This document shows positions 44,416 to 53,004 of a stretch of DNA of 64,000 nucleotides, piece by piece. Within the stretch, counting starts at the first letter, position 1. Each line of letters begins with the position of its first letter. Source of the DNA: an uncultured Eubacteriales bacterium. GTDB taxonomy: Bacteria > Bacillota > Clostridia > Oscillospirales > Oscillospiraceae. Position numbers and translations under genes: made by a program. The notes under the pieces are model-generated. The model was not told the DNA's origin. It saw only the letters and a list, made by a program, of their open reading frames with translations, and did no database searches. The stretch is from assembly GCA_900316745.1 (NCBI GenBank), contig ONEB01000009.1, forward strand, positions 57,285-121,284, given 5' to 3'.

Positions 44416-46968
44416 TTACCTCTCCGCGCTCCACTGCTGCAGCAGCGGAACAAACGTATCATAGAACTTTTTGCTCCACAACGCATGGAACTTCGCCATC
44501 TGCGTCCAATCTTCTTCCCTCTCGATGCTGACGGTCTCCAAACGATAGGTGACAGCTGATGCGCGGTTCTCATCCAGACGCATCCAGTTCAGAGATGCTC
44601 CAATTTCTGCTTCCACCGCTGCGCGACGCTGGAAGAGATAATCAAAGATCTCTTTGTTGATTGCTTTATCTCCACGGTCGATATAGAGCTCCACGCGAGA
44701 ATGGTCAAAGTTTGCCACACAATTGATTGTGATTCCACGAATGCCGATTGAGCCTGCAATCCAATTCATTTTGGATGTTGTGACGTTGGAGAAGCTGCCA
44801 TCCTCTCCATGCGCTTCATGAATAAAGGGGAGGGTCTTTTTCCAATAGTTCCTCCGAAGCTCATACCGCGTTCCTGCTTCGGCAGCTCTGCCGTTATCAG
44901 ACTCGTCTTTTAAGTAAAACACTAAATCTTCCTGATTGGCGCCGTATGCCTTGAAAAACTTTTTGAGCATGGATATTTTGGTGGCTGTGCTGGTGTTGCG
45001 CTCCAGATAGATCCCTTGCTCAATTTCAAGAGCCCCACGCAGATCAGCAGGATTATCACTTACATAAGCATCCAGATCATCGTCGGGATTGTGCGTGTGT
45101 GCAAGCCGCGCCAATACAGACTTGTCCTCCGAATGAAGAATCTTCAATACTTGCTCCATCATGAGAATCCAGCTTCCGATTGGCTGCTCGGTGTTCTTGT
45201 ATGCAAAGCGAATGATCTCGCGCCCGCTCAGATCCACATCATCTTCCAGAGAATAGGAATCCAGCTGCTTCTCTGCAGGACTGTACGTGGTTTCCGGAAT
45301 AGCCCAAATCTGAACTGCTTCCTGCATCAACATATTAGAGCGAGCTTCCAACTCGTCCAACGTCCACTTATCCTGCTTTGCGACCCAAGTGTTCATACGC
45401 AAACCACTTTTGTCAAAGCCCTTGGGCATATCGCGCTTATCCCGAAATGCACTGTTGCTGTATTTGGAATTGTATGCGGTCAAAGTCAGGTTGGCGAGGC
45501 GGTGGAGCCATGTTTCATGGATCATTTCGTAGTCTTCACCCAGTTCTGTGACCCATGCGGGCGTAAGATGCTGTGGCATGATATGTTCAATGGAGTAAGT
45601 CCCCTCATCAAAGTGGCGATAGATGTCCTTATCCTCGTCAATGTCAAAATTCTCAAAGCGCTCCAGCAGATAGATTTTGTTTTTACTGTTCATCTGATAA
45701 ATTGGTCGCGTAGAGAAAGAGGCTGTAAATTCAGCATCCCGCGGGAAGCGGCCTCGGTCAGACTTGGAGAGCAGCGCGAACTTGAATTTCTCAACATAAT
45801 CAGCGTCGCTTCCGTCGTAGCGGATGATCTCCTTATGAAGCATGAGGAATATTTTGTTCAACGAGTTGGTAGGAAGATCGCAGATGCTTCTGCGGAAGAG
45901 ATAGTTCTCTGTAAACAGGAAAATCTCCCGAACATCTGCAATCGTGAGGCTACCACTCTTTTGCAACCGAAATACCTCCAGGAAAAACGGCCTCGTAATG
46001 CTGGTTTCCAACCGGTTGAGCCGATAAATACAAGCATTTAGCGACCTGTCAATCGTGCGCCCCTTAAGAAGAATCTCGTAAGATCTTGCGTACTCCAGCA
46101 GTTCTTTCAGCAGTGCCTCAGTATCAATCTGATTTTCATCAACAAAACCTTTAAAAGTAATATAGATCTTGTTCATTGGAGGAATCGCCTGCTGTTTGAC
46201 ACTGAGGTAGTCACGGACGAACAGGCTGACATCATAATTAGTGCAAAGTTCTATTTTGTTCCAATATTTTTCATAAAAATCATTCTGCGTTTTTGCAGGC
46301 AGACCCATCAAAATAAAATTGCGAATCTTATCGCCTTCACTCAGCGCCAAGCCGGTAGAGTTGAGGCTTTCAAAAATCAGCTGCGCATCATCACCTGCAG
46401 TCAGTTCAATATTGATGATCTCTAATGTAAACAGAGAATCATACAGTTCCTCAATGCTGATTTCTTCCTTCTGGATGCGATTATAAAAATAGTCGTAATT
46501 ATAGGTCAAATTCGAATTGACGTCATTTTCTTCATCCAGATCAAACAAGCGTTCGAACGCATGACGATCATTTTTTACGGGCTTGAGCTTGATGCGAGTT
46601 TCTTTGGGCTGGTGCTTGTCAACCAGATACTCTTCCAGAATCTCTTGCGCCATGGTGCTTGTGCTGGGCACGACTTTTCCATCTTGAATCAGATTATACA
46701 TAGCCAACAGCAGAAGAGAAACAGTTGTCAGTCTCTGCTGCCCGTCAATCACCAGATATTCTGAGTATCTTCCATTCGGCTGATATTGAGAAACGATGCT
46801 GCCAAAGAAGTGTGTAGGCCTGTGATGCCTAACTACACGAACCAAATCATCGTATAGCTGCTTGCAATTATCAATTTTCCAATCATAATTGCGCTGATAC
46901 ACAGGGATCACAAAACGCTTTTTTGCACCCTCCATATATTCCAGCAGCTTTGCCTCGTTTCCTCTCAT
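44416..46968 (-). CDS. GmrSD-type modification-dependent (type IV) restriction protein, DUF262-DUF1524 with DUF4268-like tail
   Basis: The 850-residue protein has an N-terminal DUF262/GmrS domain with the NTPase-type motif VIDGQQRLTT (residues 73-82), a long helical region, then a DUF1524/GmrD HNH-like nuclease motif (EHIMPQHL, followed by LHRLANLTL and NSKYSNSAF). A C-terminal part with FDYLFQRRAAVEAEIGA resembles DUF4268, found in other DNA-targeting proteins. GmrSD-type enzymes cut DNA with glucosylated hydroxymethylcytosine. Its position inside a type I operon would give protection against both plain and modified phage DNA. Confidence 0.88.
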   Translation of the reverse strand: MRGNEAKLLEYMEGAKKRFVIPVYQRNYDWKIDNCKQLYDDLVRVVRHHRPTHFFGSIVSQYQPNGRYSEYLVIDGQQRLTTVSLLLLAMYNLIQDGKVVPSTSTMAQEILEEYLVDKHQPKETRIKLKPVKNDRHAFERLFDLDEENDVNSNLTYNYDYFYNRIQKEEISIEELYDSLFTLEIINIELTAGDDAQLIFESLNSTGLALSEGDKIRNFILMGLPAKTQNDFYEKYWNKIELCTNYDVSLFVRDYLSVKQQAIPPMNKIYITFKGFVDENQIDTEALLKELLEYARSYEILLKGRTIDRSLNACIYRLNRLETSITRPFFLEVFRLQKSGSLTIADVREIFLFTENYLFRRSICDLPTNSLNKIFLMLHKEIIRYDGSDADYVEKFKFALLSKSDRGRFPRDAEFTASFSTRPIYQMNSKNKIYLLERFENFDIDEDKDIYRHFDEGTYSIEHIMPQHLTPAWVTELGEDYEMIHETWLHRLANLTLTAYNSKYSNSAFRDKRDMPKGFDKSGLRMNTWVAKQDKWTLDELEARSNMLMQEAVQIWAIPETTYSPAEKQLDSYSLEDDVDLSGREIIRFAYKNTEQPIGSWILMMEQVLKILHSEDKSVLARLAHTHNPDDDLDAYVSDNPADLRGALEIEQGIYLERNTSTATKISMLKKFFKAYGANQEDLVFYLKDESDNGRAAEAGTRYELRRNYWKKTLPFIHEAHGEDGSFSNVTTSKMNWIAGSIGIRGITINCVANFDHSRVELYIDRGDKAINKEIFDYLFQRRAAVEAEIGASLNWMRLDENRASAVTYRLETVSIEREEDWTQMAKFHALWSKKFYDTFVPLLQQWSAER

Positions 46969-46970
46969 TC

Positions 46971-49346
46971 TTACACCGCCTCATCCGAATAGATCATTTT
47001 TTCCAGTTCTTTAACTGCTTTCAGATAGCCGCTTTTGCCTCCAAACAGACCCGCGATTTTGGATGGCTTTCCGTATTCCTTGAACTCCTCAAGATACAAG
47101 ATTTCGGTTTTCTCAATCTCGTAGACGCCGATGTTCATATAGCGATCCAGCAGCTTTTCGAGCACCTTGCGCGCGTCGCCGCTGTATTTGCTCAGAAAGT
47201 CACGTTTCTTGACGTTGTTCGCGCGCTCGCGGCGGGTCAGCGGCTTACGGTCAAAGGCAACGTGGCATATGAAGTCAAAGTCATCGACCTCGGACATGCC
47301 CTGTTCCGCCTTCATCAACTCAAGGTCAATCCCCTGTTCCAACAGAAGATCACGAATGGCCGCCTTTTTGTCCTCCGCTGACCACTGCCGAATGAAGTTT
47401 TCCAGAGAGACATAGCGGCCGAGAATGTTTGATTTCGTATAGTCCGTGATGCTCTCCTGACGCAGCAGCTTGCCATTGGTATCATAGACAGACACCAGCT
47501 TGTGCGTGATCTCCACGCGGCAGCCGCCTCTGTCCACAAAAGGCTTCACACCGGGAGGAGGGGGCGGCACAGCGGGGCCGGCACCGCCATCGTCATCACC
47601 GTCGGTTTTGCCTTTGGGCTTGCGATTGGGGTCGTAGCCGTCGTCCATCTCAATCGGGCCATCCCAATCCGGATCAGCAAAGAGCCGCGTCACATTTCGG
47701 AAGTCCATGACGACAAAGCTCATTTTGCCGTCTTTCTCCCGCAGACGGGTACCGCGTCCGATGATCTGCTTAAACTCCGTCATGGAGCCAATCATCTCAT
47801 CGAGAACGATCAGCTTCGTCATTTTGCAGTCCGCGCCGGTCGAAAGCAGCTTGGAGGTAGTGGCGATGACCGGATATTTCGCGGAGACAGAAATAAAATA
47901 GTCCAGCTTGCTCTTGCCGTACTCATCTCCGCCGGTGATGCGAACGACATAGTCCGGGTTCTTCTTGACCATGTCCTTGTTCTGGTTCACAAGCGCCTGG
48001 CGCATACGTTCCGCAGCGTCCTCGGTGGCACAGAAGACGATGGTCTTCGCCATGCGGTCAGTGGATTTCAAATACGTCGTGATCTCGCGGGCAACCTGCT
48101 CGATTCGGTCCTCAAGAATGATGTTGTAATCATAGTCGCTGTTGTTGTAGATGCGATCCGGGATCGGGTTGCCGTAGTAATCCAGCTGTCCCTCGCAGGG
48201 GCGCCAGCCGTCACTGATGCTGGTCTGAATGTTGATGACCTTGAACGGCGCAAGGAAACCGTCCTCGATGCCTTCTTTCAAACTGTAGGTATAAATGGGC
48301 TCGCCAAAGTAATCGATATTGGAGACGTATTTCGTTTCTTTCGGCGTCGCAGTCATACCGATCTGCACAGCAGAAGAGAAGTATTCCAGGATCTTTCGCC
48401 AGTTACTCTCCTTTTTCGCGGAACCGCGGTGACATTCGTCCACAATAATCAAATCGAAGAAATCCGGTTGAAATAGTTGCTTCAGCTTGAAGAGGAAATC
48501 AGAATCTTCTGCGTCGTCCTCGGGCTCCTCTTTGCCAGTCAGCTGCTGATAAAGGGAGAAATAGACCTGATACGCTGAGATGGTTTTTGGATCATCTTTG
48601 GCATAGTTGATTTTATGCGTGACCTTTTCCAGCGGGGCAAAGTCCTGCTGAATTGATTGATCCACCAGAATGTTTCGGTCTGCCAGATAGAGGATTTTTT
48701 GCTTCATGCCGCTTTGCAGCAGACGATAGGCGATTTGAAACGCGGTATAGGTCTTTCCGGTTCCGGTTGCCATGACCAGCAGAATCCGATCCTGCCCGCG
48801 CGCCACAGCGTCAACCGTGCGATTGATGGCGATTCGCTGATAATAGCGTGGCGGATATGTGTTCTGGCTGCTGAAATATGGCTGGTTTCGAATCGCTTCC
48901 TGTTCCGGCGTTACACCCGCTTCTTGATTCAGTCGAGCAAGCAATTCTTCCTCCGTCGGAAACTCGTCCATACCGAACTGACGCTCTGCACCGGTGAGAA
49001 AATCGTGCTCCGCAAAGCCATCTCCATTCGAGCTGAACGCGAAGGGAAGATCCAGCATCTCTGCATAGGTCATTGCCTGCTGAAGGCCGTAAGAGACACT
49101 GTGGTTGTTGTCTTTTGCTTCCACGACCGCAATCGGATTGTTCGCGCTGATGTACAGGAGATAGTCCGCTTTTTTAGGAGCTTCCCGGAAGGTGAAATTG
49201 CCTTTCAAGTTCACCTTGCCGTCCGTGAGCTTCACGGCGGTCTCCATAGTAATCTTGTTTTTCCAACCCTTTGTCTGGATTGCTGGCGTTATGAAATTCA
49301 GCTTGATGTCTTCTTCCGTCATCAAATGTTTCGGTATGATATCCAT
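46971..49346 (-). CDS. hsdR: Type I restriction endonuclease/translocase subunit
   Basis: The 791-residue protein has an N-terminal PD-(D/E)xK nuclease region (PIAVVEAKDNN), a superfamily 2 motor with Walker A MATGTGKT and DECHRG (Walker B), motif VI region QIIGRGTRLR, and an EcoEI-type C-terminal domain. It moves DNA and cuts unmodified DNA together with HsdM and HsdS. ATG 49346 has AGAGG seven bases upstream. It is the first gene of the leftward operon. Confidence 0.95.
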   Translation of the reverse strand: MDIIPKHLMTEEDIKLNFITPAIQTKGWKNKITMETAVKLTDGKVNLKGNFTFREAPKKADYLLYISANNPIAVVEAKDNNHSVSYGLQQAMTYAEMLDLPFAFSSNGDGFAEHDFLTGAERQFGMDEFPTEEELLARLNQEAGVTPEQEAIRNQPYFSSQNTYPPRYYQRIAINRTVDAVARGQDRILLVMATGTGKTYTAFQIAYRLLQSGMKQKILYLADRNILVDQSIQQDFAPLEKVTHKINYAKDDPKTISAYQVYFSLYQQLTGKEEPEDDAEDSDFLFKLKQLFQPDFFDLIIVDECHRGSAKKESNWRKILEYFSSAVQIGMTATPKETKYVSNIDYFGEPIYTYSLKEGIEDGFLAPFKVINIQTSISDGWRPCEGQLDYYGNPIPDRIYNNSDYDYNIILEDRIEQVAREITTYLKSTDRMAKTIVFCATEDAAERMRQALVNQNKDMVKKNPDYVVRITGGDEYGKSKLDYFISVSAKYPVIATTSKLLSTGADCKMTKLIVLDEMIGSMTEFKQIIGRGTRLREKDGKMSFVVMDFRNVTRLFADPDWDGPIEMDDGYDPNRKPKGKTDGDDDGGAGPAVPPPPPGVKPFVDRGGCRVEITHKLVSVYDTNGKLLRQESITDYTKSNILGRYVSLENFIRQWSAEDKKAAIRDLLLEQGIDLELMKAEQGMSEVDDFDFICHVAFDRKPLTRRERANNVKKRDFLSKYSGDARKVLEKLLDRYMNIGVYEIEKTEILYLEEFKEYGKPSKIAGLFGGKSGYLKAVKELEKMIYSDEAV

Positions 49347-49406
49347 GTTCAAGCCTCTTTTCGTGCTGAAATGATCATAATCAACAGCATACACTATATC
49401 ATTATA

Positions 49407-49435
49407 AGTATAACACAATTGCAGATTGTGTTCAA
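49407..49435 (-). promoter_or_regulatory. Promoter of the restriction operon with an inverted repeat
   Basis: On minus: -35 TTGAAC (49435-49430), 17-base spacer, -10 TATACT (49412-49407). The spacer holds ACACAAT and ATTGTGT five bases apart, a likely operator that would block RNA polymerase. No dedicated regulator lies beside it. Confidence 0.65.
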
Positions 49436-49530
49436 TTACAGGCATTTATATAGAACGAAAATTAAGAAATTAATTGTGTGATGATAGAGGTTATGCACGA
49501 AAAAGATTGTTAGAGGTCGCCGCATGAAAA

Positions 49531-49563
49531 ATGAAGCCGCAAGCATTACGCTTCGCGGCTTCA
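49531..49563 (-). terminator. Terminator of the recombinase-like pair
   Basis: Stem GAAGCCGC/GCGGCTTC with an inner GAAGC/GCTT pairing, and a T-rich run on the minus-strand side. Confidence 0.75.
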
Positions 49564-49572
49564 TGTGGTGTT

Positions 49573-51252
49573 TTACGGTTCTGCGACAGGGTTATCATTT
49601 TGTGGTTGTTCGATGGGAGGAAAACCATCGTCATCGGTTTCGGAAGTATTGCCGTCGTCTTCGTTTCCCAGGGAATCAAGGATGGTTTCATCCGGCAAGG
49701 AAAAAGCCTCAATGCGCCCGGTCACACCGGTTTCCGCCTCTAAGATCATTTCCTCACCGGGCTGCAGGACAGCATCGAAAATCAATCCAGCGCAGCGGTC
49801 TGAACTGTCCGGGAGAACGCGGAGGACATCGGAGCCGTCCACTGCCTCTTTGGAGAGCGGCTGCTGGCATTCTGTCTTGGGCGCCGACGCAAGCAGATAT
49901 TTGTACAAATGTTGAGATCCTGGCGGGCTGGTAAAGGAAAGGTAATTGGTTGAAGAGACATCATTGCTGATCGATTGTCCGAGCAGGAACTTATATGAAC
50001 CGGAGCCTTCTTGAACCCCACAGGTGCTGATGAGAATGTCCTTGTAAGTCTCTCCGAGAATTCTTGCGGAAACGGCATCGTTTCTGGACTCTTTTGCTTG
50101 AATCAGTTTGTTCTCATGAATCCCTGCTTGTATCAGAAGCCTTCTTGATTCCTGAACGAGCGTGCTGGGATTCATTTCTTTCTCTGCATCGCTTTTTGCG
50201 GAAACCACCCGCATGTTAGGAAGATCGTCCGGGGAATACTGTTTGCTCAGCTCCTCGTAACGTGTGTGGAGGACCATAGCGGCAATCGGGAGCAGAGGAC
50301 GTGTATAGTTGTGAATGGCACACATTACGTCGGGGCGATCAAGCTTCACAAGAGCGTAGTAAGGCTTATCGGAAGGCCAGGTGATATCACGCCATCGAAG
50401 CGAGCAAGCGACTTTTGCGGATATGCCGGATTCCATCAGCATTACACCGCAAGAAGGACCGTCATGTTTTTCGATTGCGATCGAATTCATCATCTTCAAA
50501 TTCTGAGCAGGCACACGAGTCAGCTTTTGAATCTTTTCTTGCTTTGCTTTTGATGAAGGACCATTCGAAACGGGAATATTGATGGGATTGTTTCCCGTGC
50601 AATAATGATGTAAAATGCAGTAGTCCCAGAAATCATGTAAAAGAGAATAGTCGTTTTTTGTGCGCTTTTTCATGCAAGAATGAATTTCACTCGGCTGAAT
50701 TTCCACCATAGGTTTGAATGGAAGCGCAGCAAGCAACTCAGACAGTCTCCTCAGCTTCTTTTTCAGGGAGTCCTCAGACTGATTTTTGTTAAAGCGAAAG
50801 CGAATATACTCTTGACCATACAACCCTCCGGCCAATTCCGGATAAACAGTACTCGGGCTGGCGGTCTTTTCAATCAGCTTCGAAAAATCGAAGGCATTAT
50901 CCGCATAGATCTTCTGCGCTGTTTTTTGAATATATGCTTTGATTGCTGACCTGCGAGAAGATTGAAATGAGATTTCACGATATTTTACCTGTTTCGCTTT
51001 TGAACCGCTGCTCGCGTATGGATGTTTGACCTTTTTCTCTTTTGAATCGCTGCTCGCGTATGGATGGTTGACGTTAAAATCCATGGGCTTTGCGGTATGG
51101 GGAGAAATGACGGTAATTCTTCCGCGAAAGCGCCCGTCTTTCTGCTCGTTCAATGAAAACGAGAATCGAATGCCGCAATAGGTGTAGTCACCATGGTATC
51201 GCAATCCGTTTTTGGTTTGCTTTGAGTAAAAATTGAAGTCAGTGTTCCTCAT
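49573..51252 (-). CDS. Diverged tyrosine-recombinase-like protein B
   Basis: The 559-residue protein has a core region ESGISAKVACSLRWRDI like box I of tyrosine recombinases (usual form TGLRxxELxxLxWxDI), but the catalytic Arg is not present. A clear C-terminal HxxR or LGH box is also missing. The last 110 residues are acidic and proline-rich. It overlaps the preceding recombinase gene by 14 bases. It contains an in-frame 14-residue tandem duplication (HPYASSDSKEKK / HPYASSGSKAKQ). It may be a structural partner of the active recombinase, as in multi-recombinase transposons. Confidence 0.6.
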   Translation of the reverse strand: MRNTDFNFYSKQTKNGLRYHGDYTYCGIRFSFSLNEQKDGRFRGRITVISPHTAKPMDFNVNHPYASSDSKEKKVKHPYASSGSKAKQVKYREISFQSSRRSAIKAYIQKTAQKIYADNAFDFSKLIEKTASPSTVYPELAGGLYGQEYIRFRFNKNQSEDSLKKKLRRLSELLAALPFKPMVEIQPSEIHSCMKKRTKNDYSLLHDFWDYCILHHYCTGNNPINIPVSNGPSSKAKQEKIQKLTRVPAQNLKMMNSIAIEKHDGPSCGVMLMESGISAKVACSLRWRDITWPSDKPYYALVKLDRPDVMCAIHNYTRPLLPIAAMVLHTRYEELSKQYSPDDLPNMRVVSAKSDAEKEMNPSTLVQESRRLLIQAGIHENKLIQAKESRNDAVSARILGETYKDILISTCGVQEGSGSYKFLLGQSISNDVSSTNYLSFTSPPGSQHLYKYLLASAPKTECQQPLSKEAVDGSDVLRVLPDSSDRCAGLIFDAVLQPGEEMILEAETGVTGRIEAFSLPDETILDSLGNEDDGNTSETDDDGFPPIEQPQNDNPVAEP

Positions 51253-52858
51253 TTTGTTTCTCACTTTCCATAGGCATGTCGGCGAAATTGGAGCTGATGA
51301 CGATCCTGCTCTTGGGACGCAACTTTACGGAACGACAGATCACCTCTGACGTTGAGCCTGAGGGCGTGCGCACTTTGATTGCTTCAGTCGGGCAGCATGC
51401 GGTAAGATCGCTGTGAACACGCAGCGGCTGATCCGATGTGTTGACGATCTTGACCATGGTATAGGGCTCCAAATCGATTTTATACTGAGGCGTGATCTCA
51501 AGCGGGGAGAATGCGGGGTTTTTGGTACAGTTAGGATTATAGACATATCGCTCAAGCTTGGCGGCGATCTCTCGCTGATGTGTCTCATCGAGAAGATATA
51601 TCTCAGGCCTCTGATCCTTTTCTTTGTGTCCCAGCATGATGTCGATCTCATCGTGTGTCAGTCCGTCGTAATTGAGCCAGCGTGATGCGGCATTTCGGCG
51701 CAAAACGTACGCGGAAATATCGTAGATCGGTTTTCCGGTATCGTCATAATCGGGATTCGTTCGCTGAATTTTCTCTGCATTCTCCATATAACTGGAATCA
51801 TATTTGTAGAGGATCTTTCGAATCCATCGGGACAACTCATCTGCACGAACCAACGGAAGCTCATCGTCCGGACCAAGGTTCAGAACCTCAAAGCATCTCT
51901 GAATCATCGTCATGGCCCAGTAGCTAAGCACGACATGGCGATAAGCGTTATCGGTTTTCAGGCGGTCGATCCGTTCACCGTCCTTCTCTTGGGATAGAAC
52001 CTTAATAACGCAGTAGCTCTCATAAAACGCGATGCAGCGAATGCTGATACCAGCAGCCTCGGCAGTCCGAAGGGCGCCATCGTACATCAAAACTGCGCGG
52101 AGAACAAGGTGCGGCTCAGACCCCACATTCGCTTCCAGATCGCTGGTAAGATACCGACACAGCGGCTCCGGTAAGTATTTCATTTGCTCCTCTGGAACTG
52201 CGCGTGCAAGAAACGAGCATTTCGTCAGATCAAACGCAGGAAATTCGGGATGCTCCTTGCGGAGGTAGTGCAAAAGAATATTCGCTCGCATTAGATTGAT
52301 ATCTACTGTCTGAGCGGCTTTATCTCGATTCTTATTGCTCCTCCCATGGTTGTAAGTGGCATCAATCCGCTCATTCCGGTATTTTTGCAGTTCGTAATAC
52401 GGATCTTCGCTCTCGGCCATCCTGAGGAGCAAATCCGAGATTCCATGATTGAGCCAATAGGTGTACACCGACTTGTGGGTGCCCCAGTTCCAGGACTGTC
52501 GTTTGCTCCCTGCATAGATCTCCGTGTAGAAAACTACTTCGTTGTCCAGCATTTTCTGAACAACAGCGTCAATCTCGTTGCTGGTATGAACGATGTTCTT
52601 TTGAGAAGCTTTTGACTTGCTGTTAGCAGGAATTCTGCAGGACACTTCGTAGTTCATTGCGGATACAAGGGCCTCGGCTTCCTTCAAGCTCCTTGCTTTT
52701 TTTCGAACCAACCGCACGTTAGGAACGGACTTTCCATCCGCGTTCAGCAGTTTGCCATAGAGAATGAACTCACCGTCTCGCGGAGAATTGCATACGATTT
52801 CCGCTTGGTAGCCTGTATCGGCAATGCGATTTATCTTCTTAAAAACTCGATTAATCAT
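51239..52858 (-). CDS. Tyrosine-recombinase-like protein A
   Basis: The 539-residue protein has box I as YDGALRTAEAAGI (Arg kept), and a box II region LRRNAASRWLNYDGLTHDEI followed by IMLGHK and IYLLDE as the likely Tyr. The first box II His position differs from the usual HxLRH. ATG 52858 has AAAGGTGG upstream. A core of this type with large flanking parts recalls Tn554 TnpB or recombinase-in-trio elements. It is co-directional with protein B and diverges from the CxxC protein. Confidence 0.65.
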   Translation of the reverse strand: MINRVFKKINRIADTGYQAEIVCNSPRDGEFILYGKLLNADGKSVPNVRLVRKKARSLKEAEALVSAMNYEVSCRIPANSKSKASQKNIVHTSNEIDAVVQKMLDNEVVFYTEIYAGSKRQSWNWGTHKSVYTYWLNHGISDLLLRMAESEDPYYELQKYRNERIDATYNHGRSNKNRDKAAQTVDINLMRANILLHYLRKEHPEFPAFDLTKCSFLARAVPEEQMKYLPEPLCRYLTSDLEANVGSEPHLVLRAVLMYDGALRTAEAAGISIRCIAFYESYCVIKVLSQEKDGERIDRLKTDNAYRHVVLSYWAMTMIQRCFEVLNLGPDDELPLVRADELSRWIRKILYKYDSSYMENAEKIQRTNPDYDDTGKPIYDISAYVLRRNAASRWLNYDGLTHDEIDIMLGHKEKDQRPEIYLLDETHQREIAAKLERYVYNPNCTKNPAFSPLEITPQYKIDLEPYTMVKIVNTSDQPLRVHSDLTACCPTEAIKVRTPSGSTSEVICRSVKLRPKSRIVISSNFADMPMESEKQNEEH

Positions 52859-53004
52859 TTGCTGTCCACCTTTCAAGAGATGCATACACCATACAGCAAT
52901 TTTTAACCAATCCATTTAAAAGCGCGTCAGCTATCTCAGTGACATTCCAAATAACAGAAAAAAGCAGTGATTTTGCAGCTGCGACTAGAGAAAGGCTATT
53001 AATT

